From contig NZ_CP113431.1 in assembly GCF_030506255.1 (NCBI RefSeq), forward strand, positions 310,001-374,000: 64,000 nt of DNA, given 5' to 3'. The notes under the pieces were generated by a model that saw nothing but the letters and a program-made list of their open reading frames with translations, was not told where the DNA came from and did not search any database. Each line of letters opens with the position of its first letter. Position 1 is the first letter of the stretch. The DNA is from Nocardioides sp. Arc9.136 (lineage in GTDB: Bacteria; Actinomycetota; Actinomycetes; Propionibacteriales; Nocardioidaceae). Shown here one piece after another: positions 56,609-64,000 of this stretch. Made by a program: the position numbers and the translations under genes.

Positions 56609-56971
56609 GTGCGACGTCCCGGAGCACAGCCGTTCCCCCGACCGGGTCGGGTGCAGCCGCAGCCGGCCTGGACACAGGCGGAGCACGCTCGCCCGACGAG
56701 CCATCCCCCGGGTGCCGCACCCCGCCGGATCAGCACCGAGACCAAGGCGTCGTTCAAGACCACCGAGCTGATCGCCTACGTGGCCGCCGTCGTCGGGGTC
56801 CTCATCGCCTCGGCGGTCGTCGACGCCTCGGACTTCGGCGCCCAGGAGGCGTGGTTCTACGTCACCCTGCTGACCATCGGCTACATGGTCAGCCGCGGGC
56901 TCGCCAAGTCGGGCAGCCGCGACTTCTACGACGACGACCGCGGCCGGACGACGGGCCACGGTCAGCACTGA
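56609..56971 (+). CDS. Two-helix membrane protein
   Basis: A 120-residue protein with a Pro-rich N-terminus, then two hydrophobic helices (about 52-70 and 82-97) and a charged C-terminal tail with SGSRDFYDDDRG. The conserved core starts at about residue 38 (RRISTETKASFKTTELIAY). The N-terminus is uncertain: GTGs at 56609 and 56651 are both possible. Function unknown. Confidence 0.7.
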   Translation: MRRPGAQPFPRPGRVQPQPAWTQAEHARPTSHPPGAAPRRISTETKASFKTTELIAYVAAVVGVLIASAVVDASDFGAQEAWFYVTLLTIGYMVSRGLAKSGSRDFYDDDRGRTTGHGQH

Positions 56972-56989
56972 CCGCGCGCCGTACCGCAG

Positions 56990-57022
56990 GACCGCCCCCG
57001 ACGCGACGCGTCGGGGGCGGTC
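56990..57022 (+). terminator. Terminator hairpin
   Basis: GACCGCCCCCGACG pairs perfectly with CGTCGGGGGCGGTC (14 bp) across a 5-nt loop, after the two-helix protein gene. Confidence 0.82.
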
Positions 57023-57081
57023 TGCGTACCGTGCGAGGCAGGTCCCACCCGGACCAGCCGCTCGCAGCCGTCGGAGGTGCC

Positions 57082-57600
57082 GTGATCGACGACCACCGCT
57101 CCGGCCCGCCGCCGTACGGCCCGGCCTTCGGTGCGCCGGCCGGCGGGCAGGCGGACGACGTCCGGCCCGGCACGACCGAGCGCCGTCGGAGGCGTCGGCG
57201 GGCGGCGGTCGCGGGCGGGGTCGGGGCCGGTGTGGTCGTGCTCGGCCTGGCGGCGGCCGGGTTGCTGGGCGGGTCCGCGTCGTACGACGACGTCGACTGC
57301 GCGGGCCTGCGGGACCAGGCCGTGGCGGCGACGAACGAGCGGCCCGGTGCCCGGCTGCTGCGCGTCGACCGGTTCGAGCTGGCGACCGACCACCGCTCCG
57401 ACTGGGCGGACCAGGACCCCGACGACGACGGGCTGCGCCTGGTGCTGGCGTGCCGCGGGATCGGTCGGTTCCAGGGCGGCGTCGAGCAGGCCGTGGTGGT
57501 CCAGCTCTACGACACGGGCCGCGACGAGGAGCACCTCCGGGTCGTCGCGCAGGGGCGTCCGCGGTTCGACATCGACTCCGAGCTGGGGACGGCCCCGTGA
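57082..57600 (+). CDS. Membrane-anchored hypothetical protein
   Basis: A 172-residue protein: cytoplasmic Pro/Arg-rich N-terminus (1-38), a membrane helix (about 41-62), and an external domain of about 105 residues with two cysteines (VDCAGL and LACRGI) that may form a disulphide. No family recognised. GGAGG precedes the GTG. It overlaps the MTHFR-like gene by 4 bp, but their functions look unrelated. Confidence 0.75.
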   Translation: MIDDHRSGPPPYGPAFGAPAGGQADDVRPGTTERRRRRRRAAVAGGVGAGVVVLGLAAAGLLGGSASYDDVDCAGLRDQAVAATNERPGARLLRVDRFELATDHRSDWADQDPDDDGLRLVLACRGIGRFQGGVEQAVVVQLYDTGRDEEHLRVVAQGRPRFDIDSELGTAP

Positions 57601-58628
57601 CGTCCCCGGTCGAGACCTGCCCGAAGCGGATGCGCTTCGGTCCGTGCGGCGGCGTGCGCGACGACGCGTCCTGCGAGCTCGATGCCCGGCCCTGCCCCTT
57701 CGCCCAGGAGCCGGCGGCGGTGGTGCCGTGGGACGGCGCGCCGGCCCACCCGGCCCACCCGGCTACGCCGGGTGCCGACCGGAGCCGGCTGCTGGCGGCG
57801 GCGCGACGCGGCCCGGTGGTGCTGACCGACCTGACGGTGCCGGCGTACGACCCCGCCGCGGTGTCGCGGATCGCCGGGCTGCTCGCCGGGTCCTGCGACG
57901 GGCTGCTCGTCGGCGAGCACCAGAATCGGCCGGACCTCCCGCCGGTGATGATGGCGGACCTGGTCGCCGGGGCCGGGGGCGCGCCGTGGGTGACGCTCGC
58001 CTGCCGCGACCGCAACCGGGTCGTGCTGGAGCAGGAGCTCACCGGGCTCGCCGTCGCCGGGGTCGACGGCGTCCTCTGCGTCACCGGCGACGTGCGGGCG
58101 CCCGGGATCCGACCGGGGGTGACCCAGGTCTTCGACCTCGACGGCACGCAGCTGGCGGCCCTCGCCCGGGAGGCCGGGCACGCGGTCGCGGTGCCCGAGG
58201 CGCCGTCCGCCGCGCCCCGGCACGTCCGGCCGGGGCGCCTGGTGGAGAAGCAGCGGGCGGGCGCGCACCTGGCCGTGCTGAACCACGTGGCGTCGCCGGC
58301 CGACGTGGGGTCGTTCGTCGGGGCGGCCCGGGGGCTGGGGCTCGCGATCCCCGTGGTCGCCGCGGTCGCCGTCTACACCGACGAGCGGTCGGCGCGCGTG
58401 CTGCAGCGGTTCCCCGGCCTGCACCTCGACGGCACGCAGGTGGAGGCGGTGCTAGGTGCTTCGGACGTGCGGGAGGCGGGTATCGAGGCGGCAGTGCGCG
58501 AGGCGAGGTCGCTGCTCGCGATCGACGGCGTCGTGGGCGTCAACCTGTCCGGTCTCGGCTCGAGCCAGGGCGAGCTGGCCGGCGCCCGGGTGAAGGCCGA
58601 GGTCGGCACACGGATCCGGGAGGCGTGA
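57597..58628 (+). CDS. MTHFR-like protein with N-terminal MTHFR_C cysteine motif
   Basis: A 343-residue protein: residues 1-40 carry the CPKRMRFGPCGGV...CELDARPCPF cysteine cluster of the MTHFR_C domain, usually C-terminal to or partnering methylenetetrahydrofolate reductase, and residues about 55-335 form a TIM-barrel MetF-like domain (LAGSCDGLLVGEHQNRPDL, VLCVTGD, LNHVASPADVGSFV). The order is reversed compared with typical fusions. It probably acts on a tetrahydrofolate one-carbon unit. It shares one base with the following methyltransferase gene (TGATG), so the two likely work together. Confidence 0.8.
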   Translation: MTSPVETCPKRMRFGPCGGVRDDASCELDARPCPFAQEPAAVVPWDGAPAHPAHPATPGADRSRLLAAARRGPVVLTDLTVPAYDPAAVSRIAGLLAGSCDGLLVGEHQNRPDLPPVMMADLVAGAGGAPWVTLACRDRNRVVLEQELTGLAVAGVDGVLCVTGDVRAPGIRPGVTQVFDLDGTQLAALAREAGHAVAVPEAPSAAPRHVRPGRLVEKQRAGAHLAVLNHVASPADVGSFVGAARGLGLAIPVVAAVAVYTDERSARVLQRFPGLHLDGTQVEAVLGASDVREAGIEAAVREARSLLAIDGVVGVNLSGLGSSQGELAGARVKAEVGTRIREA

Positions 58629-59389
58629 TGAGCGAGCAGGACCCCATGGTCGACGAGTTCGACACGGTGGCGGCGTGGACGGTCGCCGCGGTCGAGGAGC
58701 TCGGCGCGGACCACGCCCTCCCGGCCGCGTGCCGGGGCAGCGGCAGCCCCGCCGCGCTCGACTGGCTCGCCGACGCGATCGGGGTGGGTGCCGGCTCGCG
58801 GCTGCTCGACTCCGGCGCGGGGGTCGGCGGCCCGGCGGCGTACGTCGCGCGCGAGCGGGACGCCGTGCCGGTGCTGGCCGAGCCGATGACCGGTGCCTGC
58901 TGGGCGGCCCGGCAGCTCTTCGACGCGCCGGTCGTCGCGGCCGACGGGCTGGCGCTGCCGTTCCCCGACGCGTCGTTCGACTGCGCCTGGTCGCTCGGCG
59001 TGCTGTGCACCGTCGAGGACAAGCCGGCCCACCTCGCCGAGCTGCGGCGGGCCGTCGTGCCCGGGGGCGGCGTGGGGCTGCTGGTCTACATGCGGACCGT
59101 CGACGTCCTGCCGACCCAGCCCGAGGGCAACCACTTCCCCGACCACGACGAGCTGCTCGCCGCGGTCGCCGCCGCCGGCCTCGTGCTCGTCGACGAGGCC
59201 CGGCTCGCCGACCTCCCCGGCGCGCCGGAGGACTGGCAGGCCGCCGCCGACGCCGTCGACGCGACGGTCGAGCGGGCCCACCGCGACGACCCCCGCTGGG
59301 CCCGCGCCCAGGCGCAGCAGGAGGAGATCGCCGACCTGATCGGCCGCGAGCTGGTGGTCGGCGTGCTGGTCGCCTGCCGCGCCGGCTGA
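58628..59389 (+). CDS. SAM-dependent methyltransferase coupled to MTHFR-like gene
   Basis: A 253-residue class I methyltransferase: motif I LLDSGAGVGGPAAY (about 58-70), motif II-like VLAEPMTGAC, then DASFDCAWSLGVLCTV and VPGGGVGLLVYMR. The residue after the second strand is Glu (AEPM), as needed for ribose binding. Substrate unknown. Its one-base overlap with the MTHFR-like gene implies a common pathway, perhaps methyl transfer to or from folate. Confidence 0.8.
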   Translation: MSEQDPMVDEFDTVAAWTVAAVEELGADHALPAACRGSGSPAALDWLADAIGVGAGSRLLDSGAGVGGPAAYVARERDAVPVLAEPMTGACWAARQLFDAPVVAADGLALPFPDASFDCAWSLGVLCTVEDKPAHLAELRRAVVPGGGVGLLVYMRTVDVLPTQPEGNHFPDHDELLAAVAAAGLVLVDEARLADLPGAPEDWQAAADAVDATVERAHRDDPRWARAQAQQEEIADLIGRELVVGVLVACRAG

Positions 59390-59611
59390 GCCGGGAGCCT
59401 CTCGGCGTGCCTTGCGACATCCCAGGTTCACTTGGGATGTTGACGCTTCCCTGCCGTTGCAACAGCAGGGAACCTTCAGAATCCCAAGTTAACTTGAGAT
59501 GTTGCGCGTCACCCCAGCCCCAGCAGTCACACAAGCATCAGGGGCGGGAGACGCGAACGGCGCCCGCCACCGGCGAGGTGGCGGGCGCCGTCGTACGTCG
59601 CGTGGCGGCCG
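59390..59611. repeat. Convergent intergenic region with palindromic repeat, copy 2
   Basis: 59417-59504 holds CATCCCAGGTTCACTTGGGATG, a TTCCCTGC/GCAGGGAA hairpin (59448-59472) and CCCAAGTTAACTTGAG, together an imperfect 88-bp palindrome whose units match 11723-11776. It probably also ends transcription from both sides. The remainder has no gene. Confidence 0.7.
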
Positions 59612-61042
59612 TCAGGCGCCGGCGCCGCGGGAGCGGGTGCGCTCGGCGAGGGCGGCGAGGGCGGCGGGGAAGATGGACGCGGGCGGGGTGACCAGGCCGG
59701 CGCCGACCTGTCCGACGCCGGCGACGCGGCCGGCCATGCCGGTGTTGATCTGCGGCAGGATGCCGGTGCGGCACACGGCGGAGACGTCGATGCCGGTGGC
59801 GGCGCCCGCGAAGTCGAGCACGGGGATCGGCCAGCGGTTGTTCTCGCCGATGGTGATCTCGCGCATCCGGCGGCTGGTGGCCAGCGCGTCGGGGACGGTG
59901 CCGCCGACGAACCGGACGATCGCCGGCGCGGCCGCCATCGCGAAGCCGCCGATGCCGGCGGTCTCGGTGATCGCGGAGTCGCCGATGTCGGGGTTGGCGT
60001 CCTCCGGCCCGTAGTCGCCGAGGAAGAGGCCGTCGGCGAGCTGTGCGGGGCCGGTGAACCACTGGTCGCCGGTGCCGGAGACCTGGATGCCGAAGTCGGT
60101 GCCGTTGCGGGCCATCGCCACGACCATCGTGCTGCCCTCGATGTCGCGGCCGGCGTCGAGCGCGAGCTTGCACGCCGGCATCGCGACGTTGAGGAAGAAG
60201 TGGTCGTTGCCGCCGACGAAGGCCAGCGCCTGGGCGACGTCCTCGGCCGGCCGCGAGGAGCGGACCAGGTGCGGCGCGAGGTCGCGGAGCAGCATCAGGG
60301 TGCCGGCGCGGTTGCGGTTGTGCGCCTCGTCGCCCATCTGCAGCATCTGGCCGAGGATCGCGGTGGCGTCGATCGGGCCGGCCGCCTCGACGGCCTCGGC
60401 GAGCAGCGGGCCCAGCGAGTCGCGCATCCAGCGCAGCCGCTCGAGCACCTCGGCCGAGTAGGCGCCGTACCGCAGCACCTTGCCCAGGCCCTCGTTGAGC
60501 GAGCAGTAGGTGCGCCGGCCGGTGGCCGGGTCCTCGAGGACGAACATCCACATCGACGGGGAGACGACGCCGGCCATCGGGCCCACCGCGCTGCGGTGGT
60601 GGCACGGCTCGAGGGTCACCTCGGTGCCGGACTCGAAGAGCGCGACGGCGTCCTCGGGGTCCTCGACCAGGCCCTCGAACGCGGCCGCGCCCATGAGCGC
60701 GCCGCGCAGCGGCCCGGCGGTGCGGGCCCACTCGATCGGCGGGCCGGCGTGCAGGAACTGGCCCTTCTCCAGGCCGAGGAGCTCCGAGGCCGGGGCGACG
60801 CCGACGAGCATCGCCTGGACGTCGAGCATCCGGGAGACGGCGAGGGCGTTGGCGTCGCGGCGCAGCGGGTCGGCGGCCACGGTGGCGAGGTCGTCGACCG
60901 TGCCCTCCATCGGCGGCTTCCAGTCGACGCGCTCGACCGGTACGGCCTGGGCCTCGACGGCAGCGGCGAACATGTCGGCGCCCACGGCCGCGACGGCGGC
61001 GGGAGCCTGGTTGGGGATGGTGGCGTTCGCGGGCTGGTTCAC
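59612..61042 (-). CDS. allG: DUF1116 protein, oxamate carbamoyltransferase subunit AllG-like
   Basis: A 476-residue YlbE/DUF1116 protein. The family core is visible: WARTAGPLRGALMGAA (about 108), EPCHHRSAVGPMAGVVSPSMWMF (about 145), GGNDHFFLNVAMPACK (about 295) and GTVPDALATSRRMREITIGENNRW. E. coli YlbE acts with FdrA and YlbF as oxamate carbamoyltransferase, which turns oxalurate from allantoin into oxamate and carbamoyl phosphate. GGAGGG lies before the GTG, which overlaps the fdrA stop by 4 bp. The upstream extension of the frame is a shadow. Confidence 0.88.
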   Translation of the reverse strand: MNQPANATIPNQAPAAVAAVGADMFAAAVEAQAVPVERVDWKPPMEGTVDDLATVAADPLRRDANALAVSRMLDVQAMLVGVAPASELLGLEKGQFLHAGPPIEWARTAGPLRGALMGAAAFEGLVEDPEDAVALFESGTEVTLEPCHHRSAVGPMAGVVSPSMWMFVLEDPATGRRTYCSLNEGLGKVLRYGAYSAEVLERLRWMRDSLGPLLAEAVEAAGPIDATAILGQMLQMGDEAHNRNRAGTLMLLRDLAPHLVRSSRPAEDVAQALAFVGGNDHFFLNVAMPACKLALDAGRDIEGSTMVVAMARNGTDFGIQVSGTGDQWFTGPAQLADGLFLGDYGPEDANPDIGDSAITETAGIGGFAMAAAPAIVRFVGGTVPDALATSRRMREITIGENNRWPIPVLDFAGAATGIDVSAVCRTGILPQINTGMAGRVAGVGQVGAGLVTPPASIFPAALAALAERTRSRGAGA

Positions 61043-62511
61043 AGCGTCCCTCCGGAGACGAGAGCAACCGCCCGGCGGGTGGCTGCGGCGTTGGACAGGT
61101 GGACCTCCGCGCCGGCGGCGGCGAGTGCCTCGGCCTGGCGCTCGAGGCCCTGGGGGTCGGCGGACGTGCCGACGCAGGCGACGACCACCGGCACCTCGCG
61201 GACGCCGCGCGCGGCGGCGATGGCGGGGGCCAGGTCGGCGGCGGGGTCGGCCTGGGCGCCGTGGCCGAGGACCACGTCGAGCAGGATCACGGCGGTCTCG
61301 GGGTCCTGGGCGACCTTCGCCAGGTGGTCGAGCCGCAGGGTCGGGTCGATCATCGGGTGCGCGCGGCCGCGGGTGAGCCCGTCGTCGCCGAAGTCGATCA
61401 TCAGGTGACCGTCGGCGGTGAGGTCGGACCCGAGGGCCAGCTCGGGGGAGAGCGGGATGTTGCTGCGGACCGGCCCGAGCGACTGGGCGGCGAGGAGCAT
61501 CGCCTCGTCGCACAGGGTGCCGCCGACGAACAGGCCGCGCAGGGCGGACCCGCCGGTGGCGGTGGCGGGCGTGCCCCAGGTCGGCCACTCGGGGACGGCC
61601 ACGCCGAGGTCGGCGAGCAGGCCCTCGACCTGGGTGGTGATGTCGGGCTGGTCGCCGCCGAGCAGCGCGAACCGGACCGGCGTGCCCAGCCCCGCGGCGT
61701 ACTCCTCCACCGCGGCGGCGACCTCGGGGGCCGGCGGCTTGGAGACGACGATGACCTGCTCGATCGAGGGATCGGCGTCGAGACGGTCGAGCGCGGTCAT
61801 CGTGGAGATGCCGCCGATCGCGGTGGACAGGTCGCGGCCGCCGACGCCGAGCGCGGCGGAGACGCCGACCCCCGCGCGGTCGAGGAGCGCGAGGACCTGC
61901 TGGCAGCCGGTGCCGGAGGCGGCCACGATGCCGACGCGACCGGGCTCGGTGGTGTTGGCGAAGCCGAGGCCGACGCCGCCAACGACGGCCGTGCCGCAGT
62001 CGGGACCCATCACGAGCAGGCCGCGGCTGCGCGCGATCTGCTTCATGGCGAGCTCCTGCTCGACCGGGACGTTGTCGCTGAAGACCATGACGTCGGAGCC
62101 GGCGTCCAGGGCGTCCATCGCCTCGACCAGCGCGGAGGCGCCGGGCACCGAGACCAGCGCGAGGCCGCCGCCGGCGCGGCGCAGCGCCGAGCCGGTGGTG
62201 CGCGGCGCCGCGACGGTGGTGTCGCCCGAGGTCGAGCCCTTCCGGGCGGCGGCCAGCGCGGCGTCGACCGCGGCCAGCGCCGCGGGCAGCGCGGCCTCGT
62301 CGTCGAGCCGGAGCGCGACGACCATGTCGTTAAGGGAGGCCGGCGGGAGCGTGAAGCCCATGCCGGCGAGCACCTCCAGGTTGAGGTCGGTCGCCATCGC
62401 GACCTGGGCCGCGGCGACCCCGGGCGTGGCGGCGACGTCGCGGCTGACCTGCAGCAGGGCCACGCTGTCGGCGTACGCGCCGGGGCGGATCTCGACGTGC
62501 TCGACTGTCAT
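61039..62511 (-). CDS. fdrA: FdrA family protein, oxamate carbamoyltransferase subunit AllF-like
   Basis: A 490-residue FdrA protein, structurally like succinyl-CoA ligase: an N-terminal domain (1-110), a CoA-binding-like domain with VFSDNVPVEQELAMKQ and VMGPDCGTAVVGGVGLGFAN (about 155-185), a GIVAASGTGCQQV region (about 195), and a ligase-type C-terminal half. Partner of the DUF1116 protein in oxalurate breakdown. The ATG at 62511 has GAAGGAA upstream. Middle gene of a three-gene operon, 64 nt after DUF2877. Confidence 0.9.
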   Translation of the reverse strand: MTVEHVEIRPGAYADSVALLQVSRDVAATPGVAAAQVAMATDLNLEVLAGMGFTLPPASLNDMVVALRLDDEAALPAALAAVDAALAAARKGSTSGDTTVAAPRTTGSALRRAGGGLALVSVPGASALVEAMDALDAGSDVMVFSDNVPVEQELAMKQIARSRGLLVMGPDCGTAVVGGVGLGFANTTEPGRVGIVAASGTGCQQVLALLDRAGVGVSAALGVGGRDLSTAIGGISTMTALDRLDADPSIEQVIVVSKPPAPEVAAAVEEYAAGLGTPVRFALLGGDQPDITTQVEGLLADLGVAVPEWPTWGTPATATGGSALRGLFVGGTLCDEAMLLAAQSLGPVRSNIPLSPELALGSDLTADGHLMIDFGDDGLTRGRAHPMIDPTLRLDHLAKVAQDPETAVILLDVVLGHGAQADPAADLAPAIAAARGVREVPVVVACVGTSADPQGLERQAEALAAAGAEVHLSNAAATRRAVALVSGGTL

Positions 62512-62575
62512 CGAGTGGTTCCTTCGGGGTCGGGGACGGGCGGGACGGGAGTGGGGGGCGCAGGGCCGGGGTGGC

Positions 62576-63349
62576 TCAGGTGCCGAGCGCGAGGGTGGCG
62601 CCCAGGAGCATCCCGGCGCCGGAGGTGTGACCGACGGCGGCCAGCCGCGAGGCTGCGGCGGCCACCCCCGACGGGGAGGCCGCGTCGCCGCGGGCGGCGA
62701 GCGCGAGCAGCAGCGCCCGGAACTCCGGGATGCACCCGCCCTCGATCGCGTCGACCAGCAGCGTGGCCGACAGAGCGGTGGTGCGGTGGGCGTGCCGGCG
62801 TACGGCGTCGGCGACCGCGTCGCGGTCGCGCTCCAGGCCGCGTGCGGCCACCAGCCAGCCCGCGACCACGTCGTCCCCGACGGGGGTGAGCCCGTCGCCG
62901 CGACCGAGCAGGTCCAGGACCGCCGCGCCGTCACCGGCGGCGAGCGCGGCCAGCGCCGCGGCGGGCAGCTGGTCGCGAGCGGGCGAGAGGTCGGGGAGGG
63001 TCGCGGCCAGCCGGGCACCGGCGTCGGCCGGCAGGTGGGGCACGTCGCCGGCGACCAGCCGGTCGACCGAGACCGCCAGTCCCGCCACGTGCAGCACGCC
63101 CTCGGCCACCTCGGCGGGGGCGCCCACCTCGACGGCGGGCAGGTGGGTCAGCGCGGTGGCGATGGTGGCCGGGACGTGCACGGCGCCGCGCGCGGCGACG
63201 CCGACGACCCGGTCGCCGAGGAGCACGTAGACCGCCTGCGCCCCGGCGTGCACCACCTGGCCCCGGCCCGGCGAGTCCTGCAGCCGACGCCGCAGCGCGG
63301 CGGTCCCGGCGCCCGCGACGCGGGTGGGGGACGAGGCGGGCAGTGGCAC
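62576..63349 (-). CDS. allH: DUF2877 protein, oxamate carbamoyltransferase subunit AllH-like
   Basis: A 257-residue YlbF/DUF2877 protein with the family core GRGDGLTPVGDDVVAGWL (about 150-167) and later LLVDAIEGGCIPEFRALLLAL. Third component of the FdrA/YlbE/YlbF complex. First gene of the operon. A minus-strand TAGCGT box (63357-63362) lies 7 nt before the GTG, fitting leaderless expression from a promoter back-to-back with that of the PucR gene. Confidence 0.86.
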   Translation of the reverse strand: MPLPASSPTRVAGAGTAALRRRLQDSPGRGQVVHAGAQAVYVLLGDRVVGVAARGAVHVPATIATALTHLPAVEVGAPAEVAEGVLHVAGLAVSVDRLVAGDVPHLPADAGARLAATLPDLSPARDQLPAAALAALAAGDGAAVLDLLGRGDGLTPVGDDVVAGWLVAARGLERDRDAVADAVRRHAHRTTALSATLLVDAIEGGCIPEFRALLLALAARGDAASPSGVAAAASRLAAVGHTSGAGMLLGATLALGT

Positions 63350-63356
63350 CCATCGG

Positions 63357-63378
63357 ACGCTAACGGATCAACTAGGGT
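63357..63378. promoter_or_regulatory. Back-to-back leaderless promoters, allH and pucR
   Basis: Minus-strand TAGCGT (63357-63362) and plus-strand TAGGGT (63373-63378), each 7 nt before a start codon. The PucR protein is likely to bind in or near this 36-bp gap. Confidence 0.5.
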
Positions 63379-63385
63379 GCGCCGA

Positions 63386-64000
63386 ATGGTGAGCATTGCC
63401 AACTCCGGCCCCGAGCCGACGCAAGAGTTGATAACGACGGCGGGCGAGGCTGCGTCCGACGTGCCCGGCGACCTGCCCGGCGACGTGCCCCGCGACGAGC
63501 CCCTCGACGTGGACGACCTGGCCGAGGCGCTGGCCCAGCAGGTGCTCGCCAACGCCGACCTCGGCGCGGTCGTCGACGCCATCCGCGCCGCGCTCCGCGC
63601 GGACGTCGCCGTCACCACGACCGACGGCCGCGAGCGGGTCACCCGGCTCTCGGAGATGACCCAGGCCAGCCTCGTCAAGGGCGACCTCGTCGACCCGACG
63701 GGGCGCCTGCGCGTGGAGCGGATCGGCGCGGAGGATACCGTGCTGCTCGACGGCTCGCGGGTGCACCGGCTCCCCGTGGCGACCCCGTCCCAGCCGCTCG
63801 GCCACCTGGTGGTCGTCGCCGGCCGCGAGCTGGACGACTCCGAGACGGTCGCCCTGCGGCGGGCCGCCACCGCCGTCGCCCTCTCGATCAGCCGGGAGCA
63901 GGCGGTCTCGGCGGTGGAGAACAAGTACCGCGGCGACTTCCTGCGCGACGTGCTGCTCGGCCGGGCGGGCTCGGAGGAGTTCGTCCGCGAGCACGTCGTG
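63386..64000 (+). CDS. PucR/CdaR-family regulator, 3' end beyond window
   Basis: The first 205 codons of a regulator with an N-terminal sensor part (helical DDLAEALAQQVLANADLGAVVDAIRAAL, then a GAF-like region) and the start of the PucR C-terminal part (ENKYRGDFLRDVLLG at about 183-197). The helix-turn-helix domain is outside the window. PucR-type proteins control purine, allantoin and oxalurate use, and this one diverges from the oxamate carbamoyltransferase operon. ATG with TAGGGT 7 nt upstream. Confidence 0.85.
   Translation, partial: MVSIANSGPEPTQELITTAGEAASDVPGDLPGDVPRDEPLDVDDLAEALAQQVLANADLGAVVDAIRAALRADVAVTTTDGRERVTRLSEMTQASLVKGDLVDPTGRLRVERIGAEDTVLLDGSRVHRLPVATPSQPLGHLVVVAGRELDDSETVALRRAATAVALSISREQAVSAVENKYRGDFLRDVLLGRAGSEEFVREHVV

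Noticed and set aside
61043-61588. Upstream extension of the DUF1116 gene
   Set aside because: It overlaps fdrA in another frame, and the GTG at 61042 has a good ribosome site and the usual 4-bp overlap.

Overview
This window comes from a very GC-rich actinobacterial chromosome, most likely Nocardioides or a close relative. The evidence is near-universal GC3 bias, many GTG starts, 4-bp ATGA/GTGA gene overlaps, leaderless -10 boxes 6-8 nt before start codons, and the actinobacterial order HAD hydrolase / Ssd / Tad secretion genes / DECH helicase / STAS protein / topA / tmk / holB. The genus is inferred from gene content, not from a marker alignment.

Layout. 1-1617 (-): acetate-type SSS symporter with its DUF485 partner, cut by the window edge. 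1898-11629 (+): a complete nitrate assimilation operon (NarK transporter, Mo-nitrate reductase, FAD/[2Fe-2S] electron-transfer subunit, NirB, NirD, a HemD-like/winged-helix regulator, sirohydrochlorin chelatase), almost every junction overlapping by 4 bp. 11803-15641 (-): a second SSS symporter with a small membrane protein and a LytS/LytTR-type two-component pair. 15655-18330: methyltransferase, Fic-like protein and HAD-IB phosphatase. 18455-32934 (+): the actinobacterial 'helicase/secretion neighbourhood' Tad locus (Ssd/CpaE, CpaF ATPase, TadB, TadC, DUF4244 pilin, two TadE-like proteins), followed by the divergent DECH helicase.

The main discovery is that the CpaF ATPase gene is split by a roughly 9.5-kb integrative element (about 20390-29900). 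It carries a large serine recombinase, a prim-pol/helicase replication protein, small zinc-finger proteins and a lower-GC three-gene cassette of unknown function. An 11-bp direct repeat flanks it, and joining across that repeat restores one CpaF frame of about 402 codons. The attP half-sites form an inverted repeat. attR lies inside the 3' end of the integrase gene, so integration exchanges the last residues of the integrase. I see no capsid, portal or conjugation genes, so it looks like a phage satellite or a small integrative replicon.

35468-52083: STAS anti-anti-sigma protein, proton-pumping pyrophosphatase with CRP-like palindromes upstream, two secreted Ig-like repeat proteins, a methyltransferase, an ECF sigma factor with putative partner, topA, a BrkB/YihY protein, tmk, holB and a secreted alpha/beta hydrolase. 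52093-59389: TauD dioxygenase and LysR regulator, tRNA-Thr(CGT), a DeoR/MFS divergent pair with direct-repeat operators, small membrane proteins, and an MTHFR-like protein coupled to a methyltransferase. 59612-64000: an fdrA/DUF1116/DUF2877 operon (oxamate carbamoyltransferase type) diverging from a PucR-family regulator, cut by the window edge. Palindromic intergenic repeats sharing one sequence family sit in two convergent gaps (11723-11776 and 59417-59504).
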